Shown here: in pieces, positions 6,875 through 15,422 of the stretch
How the letters are laid out: every line of letters starts with the position of its first letter
Position numbering within the stretch: the first letter of the stretch is position 1
Origin: Lysobacterales bacterium
GTDB taxonomy: Bacteria; Pseudomonadota; Gammaproteobacteria; Xanthomonadales; SZUA-36
Reading direction: 5' to 3'
Length of the DNA stretch: 21,898 bases
Assembly: GCA_021648045.1 (NCBI GenBank)
Contig: JAKITM010000037.1
Coordinates: 1 to 21,898 of the forward strand
Program-made: the position numbers and the translations under genes
The notes under the pieces: model-generated
What the model was told of the DNA's origin: nothing
Database searches by the model: none
The model's input: the letters and a program-made list of their open reading frames with translations, nothing else

Positions 6875-8569
6875 ATGAATGTAAGCACCCGCCAAAGCAA
6901 GCTGCAATCGCAATCTCCGGGGAAAATTATTGCCCCGCATGGCACTAAACTTTCCTGCAAGGGCTGGCATCAGGAAGCAGCCATGCGCATGTTGATGAAT
7001 AATCTGGACCCTAATGTTGCAGAAAAGCCTGATGAATTAATCGTTTACGGCGGCACGGGTCGGGCGGCGCGTAACTGGAAATCTTATCATCGGATTATTT
7101 CTACCCTGCAACGGCTGGAAAATGATGAAACGCTAATTATTCAAAGCGGTAAGCCTGTGGGTGTTTTTCGCACCCATGATGAAGCCCCGCGAGTACTGAT
7201 TGCAAACTCCAATTTGGTGCCGCGCTGGGGCAACTGGGATGTTTTCCGTGAGCTTGAACAACAGGGTTTAACCATGTATGGCCAGATGACAGCCGGCTCA
7301 TGGATTTATATCGGTTCCCAGGGCATTGTTCAGGGCACTTATGAAACCTTTGCTGAATTAGCCAATCAGGAATTCGGTGGCAGCATGCGCGGGCGACTGG
7401 TTGTCACAGCCGGTCTGGGCGGCATGGGAGGGGCACAGCCACTTTCAGTCACCATGAACGACGGCAAGTGTCTGGCGGTAGAAGTCGACCCGTGGCGCAT
7501 AGACCGGCGGGTTGAAACCGGTTACTGCGACCGCAAAGCCACCAGCCTGGATGAAGCCTTGCAGATGCTAAACGAAAATGACGAAGCATTATCTGTGGGT
7601 TTATTGGGTAATATCGCTGAAGTACTGCCTGAACTGGTACGACGGGGCATTGTTCCGGATGTGGTTACCGATCAGACTTCTGCGCATGATTTACGCGAAG
7701 GCTATATTCCTGCCGGTTACGATCTGGAAGCCGCTGCTGAGCTGCGCGCGCGCGACCCGAAAGGCTATGACAATAAGGTTCTCGATTCTATGGTGGTTCA
7801 TGTTGAAGCGATACTTGAGTTGAAAAAACTCGGCTCTATCTGCTTCGACTACGGCAATAACCTGCGCGGTCAGGTAGCTGACCATCGTGGTTTAAAACAG
7901 GCTTTCGATTATCCGGGTTTTGTACCCGCCTATATCCGTCCCTTATTTTGTAAAGGCGCCGGGCCTTTTCGCTGGGCGGCGCTTTCGGGTAACCCACAGG
8001 ATATTTACACTACGGATAAAGCTATTCTTGAATTATTTCCGCAAAAAACCTCCCTGCACCGCTGGATAGATAAAGCCCAGAAACAAATTCAATTTCAGGG
8101 TTTGCCTGCGCGAATCTGCTGGCTGGAATATGGCGAACGCGCCGAGGCCGGGGAAAAATTTAACTGGTTGGTTAAAAAAGGTTTAGTCGATGCACCGCTG
8201 GTGATTGGCCGCGATCATCTGGATACCGGTTCTGTGGCCTCGCCAAACCGCGAAACCGAGGCGATGATGGATGGTTCGGATGCCATTGCCGACTGGCCTT
8301 TATTAAATGCCATGTTGAATACCGCCTGTGGCGCATCCTGGGTATCATTGCACCACGGTGGTGGTGTTGGGATTGGTTATTCCATGCACTCAGGCATGGT
8401 TTGTGTTGCCGATGGCAGCAAATCGGCAAGCCGTCGACTGAATCGGGTACTAACTGCAGATCCAGGCACCGGGGTAATGCGCCATGCCGATGCCGGTTAC
8501 CCACTAGCAATAGAAACGGCAAACGAGCGCGGCGTTGATTTACCCATGATTAACGGCGAGGATAAATAA
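6875..8569 (+). CDS. hutU: urocanate hydratase HutU
   Basis: Second step of histidine degradation: urocanate plus water gives 4-imidazolone-5-propionate, using a tightly bound NAD+ as electrophile. The 564 residues match the family. Diagnostic stretches are YGGTGRAARNW (58-68), GQMTAGSWIYIGSQGIVQGTY, the glycine-rich VTAGLGGMGGAQPLS and DHLDTGSVASPNRETE. A further conserved stretch is HHGGGVGIGYSMH. It is the first gene of a tight cluster, with hutH starting 2 bp after its stop. The start ATG has a modest ribosome site (AGGT, 6865-6868). The order hutU-hutH-hutI with no gaps implies a single operon. Confidence 0.98.
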   Translation: MNVSTRQSKLQSQSPGKIIAPHGTKLSCKGWHQEAAMRMLMNNLDPNVAEKPDELIVYGGTGRAARNWKSYHRIISTLQRLENDETLIIQSGKPVGVFRTHDEAPRVLIANSNLVPRWGNWDVFRELEQQGLTMYGQMTAGSWIYIGSQGIVQGTYETFAELANQEFGGSMRGRLVVTAGLGGMGGAQPLSVTMNDGKCLAVEVDPWRIDRRVETGYCDRKATSLDEALQMLNENDEALSVGLLGNIAEVLPELVRRGIVPDVVTDQTSAHDLREGYIPAGYDLEAAAELRARDPKGYDNKVLDSMVVHVEAILELKKLGSICFDYGNNLRGQVADHRGLKQAFDYPGFVPAYIRPLFCKGAGPFRWAALSGNPQDIYTTDKAILELFPQKTSLHRWIDKAQKQIQFQGLPARICWLEYGERAEAGEKFNWLVKKGLVDAPLVIGRDHLDTGSVASPNRETEAMMDGSDAIADWPLLNAMLNTACGASWVSLHHGGGVGIGYSMHSGMVCVADGSKSASRRLNRVLTADPGTGVMRHADAGYPLAIETANERGVDLPMINGEDK

Positions 8570-8571
8570 CC

Positions 8572-10080
8572 GTGGCCGCTACCCGCCTACACCTTCGTAA
8601 TTTGTATGCTGATCTTGATACCAGCATGGCAGCACTTAATGCTGATCACAGTCGGGTCAGTGATTCCCGCAAGGTGGTTGAACAAGCACTAACTTCCGGC
8701 AAGGCGCATTATGGTATTAATACCGGCTTTGGTATTCTTGCCAACAAACGCATCAGCACGCCTGAACTAAGTAAGTTACAACGCAATATTCTCCTCAGCC
8801 ATGCCTGTGGCGTGGGTGATCCGGTGCCGCATAAAATCAGCAAACTGATGTTGCAGCTCAAAATACATTCTCTCGGTCTGGGTTTTTCTGGTATTTCCAA
8901 TCAAACTTTTGCGCAATTACGGGCTTATAATTCAGCCGACTTAATAGCCCGCATACCCAGCCAGGGCAGTGTCGGCGCATCCGGTGATCTGGCGCCACTG
9001 GCGCATATGTGCCTACCTCTTATCGGCTGTGGTGAAGTCTGGAATCAAAAACAAGATGGGTTTTTGCCAGCCGCCGAACGCATGGACGAGCTCGGGCTTA
9101 CTGCAGTTGAACTAAGCGCAAAAGATGGCCTGGCCTTAATTAATGGCACCCAGCTTATGCTTGCGTATGGCAGTTATTGTGTTGAAAGAGCACTCAAGCT
9201 ATGTAAAGCCGCCGATATTCTCGCCAGCATGAGCTTGGAGGCACTTCAGGGCAGCGCCGCACCCTATGATGCCCGCGTGCATGCGGTTAGACCACATAAA
9301 GGCCAAATACAGGTCGCCGCTAATGTGCGCGCACTACTGAAAGATTCTGAAATTATGGATTCCCATCGCAACTGTGGCAAGGTGCAGGATCCCTACTCCC
9401 TGCGCTGTGTACCGCAGGTGCATGGCGCCAGCCGCGATGCTTTTGATGCCATCGTCAACACACTGGAAGTCGAGCTGAACTCAGTCACCGACAACCCACT
9501 AGTGTTTCCCGATGGGGATATTATTTCTGGCGGCAATTTCCACGGCCAACCATTGGCTTTATCTTTAGATTATGCTGCCATTGCGCTGGCTGAATTGGCG
9601 AGTATTTCCGAACGCCGCTGTTATTTACTGCTTGAAGGCCATGATGGTCTGCCAACCCTGCTGATGAGTGATACTGGGGTTAATTCCGGCTTTATGATTC
9701 CACAATATACTGCTGCTGCGTTGGTATCGGAAAACAAAATACTCTGCCATCCGGCTTCTGTAGATTCCATCCCTACTTCATTGGGGCAGGAAGATCATGT
9801 CAGCATGGGTTCAATCAGTGCGCTGAAATTACTTAGTGTGTTAAAAAATGTCGAGCGGGTACTCGCGGTTGAACTGCTCTGTGCCGCCCAGGCACTTGAT
9901 TTTCGCCGCCCAATTAAGCCCGGCAAAGGTGTGGATGCCGCCTACCGCTTCCTGCGCGAAAGAATCAATCATGCAGAAGAAGATTATGAGGTAAGAAATG
10001 ATCTGGATATCTGTGCTGAGATTCTCCGTAGCGGTGAATTAGTTAGTGTGGTTGAACAGGCCATCACGGATTTTAGCTAA
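8572..10080 (+). CDS. hutH: histidine ammonia-lyase HutH
   Basis: First step of histidine degradation: non-oxidative removal of ammonia from L-histidine to give trans-urocanate. The 502 residues include the Ala136-Ser137-Gly138 tripeptide in GSVGASGDLAPLAHM, which cyclises to the MIO electrophile, and the conserved active-site region HYGINTGFG (Tyr48). Other family stretches are QDPYSLRCVPQVHGA, NSVTDNPLVFPD, and SISERRCYLLLEGH. The start codon is GTG, 2 bp after the hutU stop, with only a weak GGCGAGG upstream. Expression is therefore probably coupled to hutU translation. Confidence 0.98.
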   Translation: MAATRLHLRNLYADLDTSMAALNADHSRVSDSRKVVEQALTSGKAHYGINTGFGILANKRISTPELSKLQRNILLSHACGVGDPVPHKISKLMLQLKIHSLGLGFSGISNQTFAQLRAYNSADLIARIPSQGSVGASGDLAPLAHMCLPLIGCGEVWNQKQDGFLPAAERMDELGLTAVELSAKDGLALINGTQLMLAYGSYCVERALKLCKAADILASMSLEALQGSAAPYDARVHAVRPHKGQIQVAANVRALLKDSEIMDSHRNCGKVQDPYSLRCVPQVHGASRDAFDAIVNTLEVELNSVTDNPLVFPDGDIISGGNFHGQPLALSLDYAAIALAELASISERRCYLLLEGHDGLPTLLMSDTGVNSGFMIPQYTAAALVSENKILCHPASVDSIPTSLGQEDHVSMGSISALKLLSVLKNVERVLAVELLCAAQALDFRRPIKPGKGVDAAYRFLRERINHAEEDYEVRNDLDICAEILRSGELVSVVEQAITDFS

Positions 10081-10082
10081 CT

Positions 10083-11306
10083 ATGGATGTTTTAACCAAT
10101 ATTTCCCAACTGGCCACCTGCCCGGATAATAATGACCAGGCTGATATCGGCTGTATTGAAGATGCGGCACTGGTATGGGAGCACGGAAAAATACGCTGGC
10201 TGGGGAAACAGGTCGATTTACCTGCTGAATATCAAAAGAGCTATGCTCAAGATTGTAGCGGCAAGTTGGTTATTCCCGGCCTTATCGATTGTCACACCCA
10301 CCTGTGTTTTGGTGGTTGGCGCGGAAATGAGTTTGCCCAAAGAATTGCGGGCAAAAGCTATCTTGAAATTGCAGCAGCAGGCGGCGGGATTGCCAGCACG
10401 GTAAAGGCTACCCGGGACACTTCTTTTCAAGATTTAAAACAAAAAGCGACAGGCCTGCTGGATGAAATGTTGGCGCTTGGTGTTACCACGGTTGAATGTA
10501 AATCTGGTTATGGTCTTGATTTTGACAATGAAATAAAACAACTGGAAGTCTATGCTGCGCTACAGCAGGAACAACCTATCGACCTGGTTGCCACTTTTCT
10601 AGGCGCACATATCATTCCGGCGGAGTTTAAAGATAAGCGAAGTGAATATGTTGAGTTACTGATTGGGCAACTCCTGCCTGAAATCAAACAGCGCCAATTG
10701 GCAGAATTTTGTGACTGCTATATTGATGAGGGTGCTTATACGCTTGAAGAAGGCAGGCAAATCTTACAGGCCGCTGCTGAGTTGGGATTCGGATTAAAAA
10801 TTCACGCAGAACAACTAACCTATACTGGCGCAGCTGCACTAGCGGCAGAATTAGGGGCGATTTCAGCAGAGCACTTAGAGCGCATCAGTTCGGATGATCA
10901 AAAACACCTTGCTAAAGCAGGAACTGTAGCCGTTAGCCTACCTCTGGCATCAATGTACCTGAAAGATGACTACATTGATGCCCGCAGCCTGATTGAAGCC
11001 GGTGTGCCCGTTGCCGTGGCCACCGATTTAAATCCGGGCTCATCACCCAGCGGTCACCTGCCACTGGCCATGTTGCAAGCCTGTCTTTATCAGGCCATGA
11101 GCCCAGCTGAAGTACTAAAAGGCGCTACCAGCATCGCTGCAAAGGCCATAGCTAGAGAATCTACCGTCGGCAGCTTATTGCCAGGCCATCAGGCAGATAT
11201 CGCGATCATTGATGCCGAAGATATCAATCACTGGATGTACCACTTCCGCGCAAATGCCTGTGTTGGGGTAATAAAAAACGGCGTCTGGCAACACAACCGT
11301 CTGTAA
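10083..11306 (+). CDS. hutI: imidazolonepropionase HutI
   Basis: Third step of histidine degradation: hydrolyses 4-imidazolone-5-propionate to N-formimino-L-glutamate. It is a metal-dependent amidohydrolase of 407 residues. Expected metal and substrate ligands are His71 and His73 in DCHTHLCFGG, His241 in KIHAEQL, His264 and Asp315 in VATDLNPGSSPSG. The ATG lies 2 bp after the hutH stop, and I see no Shine-Dalgarno in the bases before it, so reinitiation from hutH is likely. The gene ends the cluster: a palindromic repeat begins on the base after its stop, and the next gene runs the other way. The enzyme for the next step (HutG, or HutF plus a deformylase) is not in the window. Confidence 0.98.
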   Translation: MDVLTNISQLATCPDNNDQADIGCIEDAALVWEHGKIRWLGKQVDLPAEYQKSYAQDCSGKLVIPGLIDCHTHLCFGGWRGNEFAQRIAGKSYLEIAAAGGGIASTVKATRDTSFQDLKQKATGLLDEMLALGVTTVECKSGYGLDFDNEIKQLEVYAALQQEQPIDLVATFLGAHIIPAEFKDKRSEYVELLIGQLLPEIKQRQLAEFCDCYIDEGAYTLEEGRQILQAAAELGFGLKIHAEQLTYTGAAALAAELGAISAEHLERISSDDQKHLAKAGTVAVSLPLASMYLKDDYIDARSLIEAGVPVAVATDLNPGSSPSGHLPLAMLQACLYQAMSPAEVLKGATSIAAKAIARESTVGSLLPGHQADIAIIDAEDINHWMYHFRANACVGVIKNGVWQHNRL

Positions 11307-11330
11307 CGTGGGCATAAATGCCCACCCTAC
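11307..11330. repeat. palindromic repeat, copy A
   Basis: A 24-bp element with the 18-bp palindromic core GTGGGCATAAATGCCCAC (11308-11325) and tail CCTAC. It starts on the base after the hutI stop and ends 5 bp before the stop of the leftward protease gene, so it fills most of their 29-bp convergent gap. The hairpin could act as a bidirectional 3' end. It is identical, on the opposite strand, to copy B at 15322-15345, and identical in direct orientation to copy C at 15373-15396. Confidence 0.85.
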
Positions 11331-11335
11331 CTATT

Positions 11336-14300
11336 TTAATCGCAGACCAGACCGCAAACAGTGCTCACTTGATCTAGGCAAGCTTGGGTAAATGCCGTGT
11401 CACAACAGCTGGGGTCTACTGCGCAAATGTCGACAACACAGCTGTGACAACCGGCTACCATCGGTTCGGTGCTGACTTCACACAGGCTTTGACCACAAAC
11501 TTTGGCCTCCATCAAACCACCGGTTTCAACAGTAAATCCGGCACCCAAGGTAATACCTAAACCGGCGGCCAAACTCAGCTCGCCAGTTTCAGTTACATAC
11601 ACTGAAGGGTCGGTTAAAACATTATCACAGGCTTCCACCGCAACGCCCGCACTATTAACCATGCCAGAGGCTGTGGTAACTCGACAGGTGGTAACACAGC
11701 TAACCGCCACATCAATTACATTTGCGCCCATCAGTGTGCCACTGCCTGTACTGACACTACAGCTTTGATCGGGAATAGCCGGGCTGCTGTCGATAGTTAC
11801 CGCATAAACCGAACCGTCGAATAATGCGGTAGCGAAGGTAAAGCTACCATCAGCATTAACCGACAAATCATCACCAGCATTGTTCTGCAACACCAGACCC
11901 GGTCCTAAAATTCCGCTAGCAGAACCGCCAATAGTATATGAGTTGGTGACACAAGTGACCTCTACATTACTAACATTAGCACCACTAAGCGTTCCGCCGG
12001 CGTTATTGACGCTACAGGTTTGGGCAAGATTTAATGGATCAGTTAATACGCTTACCGCATAATTGCTGCCATCATTTAATGCACTTGCAAAGGTAAAGTT
12101 GCCATCGCTATTCACCGGCAAATCATCGCCTGCATTGTTTTGTAGGATAAGTCCGCTACCGGCTAGGCCACTAACGCTGCCACCAACTGTGTAGCTAGTA
12201 ATACAATTCACCGTAACATTTGTGATATTCGCGCCGTTCAATACACCACTACCGTCGTTAATGCTACAGATTTGAGCCGGGCTGCTGGGTTGCGCTTGTA
12301 CTGTCACGCTGTAAGCACTGCCATCATTGAGGGAAGTGGCAAAGGTAAAGCTGCCATCGGCGTTTACTGCCAAATTATCCCCGCCGTTATTCTGCAGTAC
12401 CAGCCCCGACCCCGTCAGCCCGCTGGCAGTACCACCGATTGTGTAGGTAGGTGGTGGTGGAGGTGTTGAACATATTTCTAGACCCCAAGTGTCTATTGAA
12501 CCACCATCCAGATTCCATGAATCATCGACTGTGAGCGTCCAGGTGCCCGACATTTGTTCACCATCGAATGTTGCTAGTGACCCTACCGGTTGATAAGCCA
12601 GCCCATCAGTCGGTGGGCAAGGTAGCGTAGCGCTGCCAGCCTCATCATCCAAAATCAGGTCCCAGTCATTCAGACTACCGCAAACTCTATCAATTAATGT
12701 GATTTCACTGGCTGCGGGTGATGTCAAAGTAAACACCAAGTCGCTAACATAAGTATGCTCACCGGTTAAATCAACCACATTAATATCTGTAACTGTGCCT
12801 AAATCTACAATGTTCAGGATGGAAGTGACTTCCCCCGGTGGTGGTGTTTCTGCGATACTTTTAGGAATATCTGTACTGGTATAAATTGCACAAACTTGAC
12901 TTTCTGTGGTGAATGAAAACACACTGGAGAGCTGCAGGCCACAGGGATTTATCGCGGTAACGCGCCAATAATACTGTGTTGCCTCGCCCAGGGGTGCAGC
13001 TAAACTAACCGAGTTAGTGCTAAGACCGGCTATGGTCACCAGAATATTGCTAAATGCCAGATCGCTTGCCAGTTCGAATGTGTAACTGGATGCCTGAGCT
13101 ACTGCTGACCAGCTGAAGCTTGGCTGTAGTACAACTGCGCTAGCCCCGTCAGCTGGCAGACTTAAACCGGGTGTTATTGGTAAAGCTGAGAAAGTATTTA
13201 AGGTGATATCGGTGCTCTGAGTATTCAAGGGGTCGATATCATCGGTAGCGGTTAAGGTGATTACCGAACTGGCGAATGCTAGGCCATCTAAATTACTCAC
13301 AGTAAATACACTGGTGGTTGCCGGAAAGATAATGCTTGCCGGTGAATACGCCCCGCTAGCGCCTAGCGGTAAACCGCTGAAACTCATATTGGTCGTACCA
13401 GTAAACTCGCCATCCAAGGTAATGTTATACACCGCATCAGCTGCTGCCGGAATGGTACACATATTTATGATCTGGGGCTGCACATCAAAACTGAGTGGGC
13501 ATGTCGAGCCGAAGCGTTGATTACCCAAATCTAGAGCATCTTTTAATTGCACTAAGCCAAAGCCGGTATGTACATCCCAGCCAGGACCATAGGTATCACC
13601 ACTGAAATCGTGGGTGCCGGATAGATCCCTGGCACTGTCGCGCAACAATTGGCGTAATTGTTTATTGGTAATCCCAGTCGGACCACCGCAGGCATCCCAT
13701 GCCCAGGCCACACCAGCTGCCACGCCAGGAGTTGCCATTGAGGTACCGCTAATAGTGTTATACCCACCAACACAACCAACACAAGCCGTGCCATCATCAA
13801 CCAATACTCGGGTAGCAAGACCCAAGCCGTTGGTAGCTAAAAACTGACCCTCAGCCTGAGTAATTGTGACCCCGGGTATGTTTGCTCCGGAGGTGCAATT
13901 ACCTCCGCAAGTTGCATTAAGACTGCCAGATATATTGTTATACAAAACCACCGCAAGTCCACCTGCAGTAGCGACATTGTTCATTTTATTGGCAAAAGAG
14001 GTGGCCCCGCGCTCACAAAGCACAACCTCACCAGCCCAACTGGCATTTATATCCCCGACATCACACAAATTGCCATCTACTAGATTTTGGGTTACATCAC
14101 CGGTGGAGGTTTCATCAATCTGCAGTACAGAATAACTAGTGCCCGAATTAGTAACCTCAGCTATGGGTACCGAACCATTCGGCCCAGGATAGGTGCTAAG
14201 TACATTTTCCCCACCACCGGAAAGTTCAACTACATCCCATTCTGTATTTGCAGGTTGATTTAGCGGATCATGCGCAGTTGCCGGGTATTGAGAAAAGTCG

Positions 14301-15256
14301 GCAATATTATCTGTCTGGCGAACAGCCGCTACAGAGATTACTGATTCGTAGCTGGCCGGGTAACTCCTCGCAGTTGCTAGATTTATGTTATTTTCATCAC
14401 CATCATTACCTGCTGCGGCAATAGAAATTATATTGTTATTGTCGTAGATGCTATCAAAAAGATCACGCTCATTACTATCGAAGCCCCCGCCTAGACTCAT
14501 GCTGATGACATTCGCTCCCTGGTCCCGACAATATTCTACCGCTGCCAGCAGGTTAGATTGCCCACCTACCCAAACTCCGGCATTATTAAATATTTTAACA
14601 ATCACCAGTTCTGCACCGCCGGGCATAACACCGACTACGCCGATATTGTTGTTGACTGCATTAGCGGTGCCAGCAACATGAGTACCGTGACCATTACCGT
14701 CTTCAGTATAGACCTCTCCTAAAATTTGCGACATTCCACTATGCACGATACCCTGAAAATCATCATGAGCCGCAAAAAATCCGGTGTCGATAATACAGAA
14801 CTTAACCCCGCTACCATTTGGAGCACCCGGATCTACCTGCCCATCACGATCAACATCCCAGACATCTCTGGCCTGAAATTGATCAATATTCCAGGGAACC
14901 ACCTGGGCTTGAAGTTTGTGCTCAGGTACCGGTGAAAGACGGACTACACCGTTGAGTTTGATTAACACTGAAGCGACTTGCTCCGGCAAGTTGATCACCA
15001 AAACATCAAGCCGGTCGAGTTGATAGCTTATATTGGCGCCAAGACCTTTGACCTTACTCATCAGCGCAGACTTTTTACCGGGTTGGTACTTTAGATAATA
15101 GGCTTTGAATCCCACAGCATTGGGCACACTCGAAGTTGAGCTTGCTGTCTTAGCTGTCGGATTATCTGTTTGCGGTTTCTGCACCGCATTAGCCTGAGTA
15201 GCACTGAAAAACAGTACTGAAAGGATTAATATTTGAACAATTCTATTATTTATCAA
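11336..15256 (-). CDS. large secreted subtilisin-like (S8) protease with PA, P-domain and tandem repeats
   Basis: A predicted secreted serine endopeptidase of 1306 residues. The start is the TTG at 15256, with GGGGA seven bases upstream and an ideal signal peptide following (MINNRIVQILILSVLFFSA, then TQANA). A more upstream ATG (15334) is in frame but lies inside repeat B and would bury the signal peptide. Order of parts: signal peptide 1-24; I9-like propeptide about 48-112; S8 domain with Asp157 (IIDTG), His190 (GHGTH), oxyanion Asn284 (AAAGN) and Ser506 (GTSMATP). A PA-like domain (about 394-489, with disulfide cysteines) is inserted before the Ser. Then come beta-sandwich modules (about 590-785, the last FN3-like), a P-domain (about 789-931), a poly-proline linker, three ~82-residue repeats (938-1190) and a cysteine-rich tail (about 1190-1306). 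All catalytic residues are present. It is monocistronic and bracketed by palindromic repeats. Confidence 0.9.
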   Translation of the reverse strand: MINNRIVQILILSVLFFSATQANAVQKPQTDNPTAKTASSTSSVPNAVGFKAYYLKYQPGKKSALMSKVKGLGANISYQLDRLDVLVINLPEQVASVLIKLNGVVRLSPVPEHKLQAQVVPWNIDQFQARDVWDVDRDGQVDPGAPNGSGVKFCIIDTGFFAAHDDFQGIVHSGMSQILGEVYTEDGNGHGTHVAGTANAVNNNIGVVGVMPGGAELVIVKIFNNAGVWVGGQSNLLAAVEYCRDQGANVISMSLGGGFDSNERDLFDSIYDNNNIISIAAAGNDGDENNINLATARSYPASYESVISVAAVRQTDNIADFSQYPATAHDPLNQPANTEWDVVELSGGGENVLSTYPGPNGSVPIAEVTNSGTSYSVLQIDETSTGDVTQNLVDGNLCDVGDINASWAGEVVLCERGATSFANKMNNVATAGGLAVVLYNNISGSLNATCGGNCTSGANIPGVTITQAEGQFLATNGLGLATRVLVDDGTACVGCVGGYNTISGTSMATPGVAAGVAWAWDACGGPTGITNKQLRQLLRDSARDLSGTHDFSGDTYGPGWDVHTGFGLVQLKDALDLGNQRFGSTCPLSFDVQPQIINMCTIPAAADAVYNITLDGEFTGTTNMSFSGLPLGASGAYSPASIIFPATTSVFTVSNLDGLAFASSVITLTATDDIDPLNTQSTDITLNTFSALPITPGLSLPADGASAVVLQPSFSWSAVAQASSYTFELASDLAFSNILVTIAGLSTNSVSLAAPLGEATQYYWRVTAINPCGLQLSSVFSFTTESQVCAIYTSTDIPKSIAETPPPGEVTSILNIVDLGTVTDINVVDLTGEHTYVSDLVFTLTSPAASEITLIDRVCGSLNDWDLILDDEAGSATLPCPPTDGLAYQPVGSLATFDGEQMSGTWTLTVDDSWNLDGGSIDTWGLEICSTPPPPPTYTIGGTASGLTGSGLVLQNNGGDNLAVNADGSFTFATSLNDGSAYSVTVQAQPSSPAQICSINDGSGVLNGANITNVTVNCITSYTVGGSVSGLAGSGLILQNNAGDDLPVNSDGNFTFASALNDGSNYAVSVLTDPLNLAQTCSVNNAGGTLSGANVSNVEVTCVTNSYTIGGSASGILGPGLVLQNNAGDDLSVNADGSFTFATALFDGSVYAVTIDSSPAIPDQSCSVSTGSGTLMGANVIDVAVSCVTTCRVTTASGMVNSAGVAVEACDNVLTDPSVYVTETGELSLAAGLGITLGAGFTVETGGLMEAKVCGQSLCEVSTEPMVAGCHSCVVDICAVDPSCCDTAFTQACLDQVSTVCGLVCD
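11687..12445 (-). repeat. three tandem ~82-residue repeats within the protease gene
   Basis: Repeat units run 12445-12194, 12193-11945 and 11938-11687. Each begins Y-T-(I/V)-G-G and carries G-L-(V/I)-L-Q-N-N-x-G-D-(N/D)-L, then a D-G-(S/N)-F-T-F-A core and an L-x-D-G-S-x-Y segment. Each ends with Q-x-C-S-(V/I) and a C-(V/I)-T strand, giving two cysteines per unit. This is a bacterial extracellular beta-sandwich-like repeat seen in large secreted proteins, likely a spacer or adhesion module. Units differ at many positions, so the duplications are not very recent. Confidence 0.85.
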
Positions 15257-15321
15257 CTGCCTGTCCCCACTGAAGTTGGTTAATTTACACAGAATAACGC
15301 ATTTTATGCTAACAGTCGACC

Positions 15322-15347
15322 GTAGGGTGGGCATTTATGCCCACGCG
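15322..15347. repeat. palindromic repeat, copy B
   Basis: Contains the exact reverse complement of copy A (15322-15345), plus two further bases shared with copy C. It begins 66 bp upstream of the protease TTG start. With copy C it forms an inverted pair with perfect 26-bp arms and a 23-bp spacer (15348-15370), resembling a BIME-type pair of REP sequences. Confidence 0.85.
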
Positions 15348-15370
15348 TAACACTTGGACGTCCTTCACCG

Positions 15371-15397
15371 CGCGTGGGCATAAATGCCCACCCTACC
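15371..15397. repeat. palindromic repeat, copy C
   Basis: Same sequence and orientation as copy A, extended to 25 bp by a shared final C (15373-15397), and inverted relative to copy B. Each copy is itself a palindrome with core GTGGGCATAAATGCCCAC. No RAYT (TnpA-REP) transposase is present in the window, so any mobiliser would lie elsewhere. Confidence 0.85.
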
Positions 15398-15422
15398 GAT
15401 CAAAGAGCTTGGGGGCACGCTG

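Noticed and set aside
8172..8522. 116-codon leftward frame inside hutU
   Set aside because: It is antisense to the conserved C-terminal part of urocanate hydratase, with no independent support.
11502..14935. Several rightward frames of 60-90 codons within the protease region
   Set aside because: All are antisense to a long intact gene with complete catalytic motifs; none has a recognisable domain.
11307..15397. Composite transposon or CRISPR-like array formed by the three repeats
   Set aside because: There are only three copies, two adjacent and one 4 kb away, with no regular spacers, no transposase and no visible target-site duplication.
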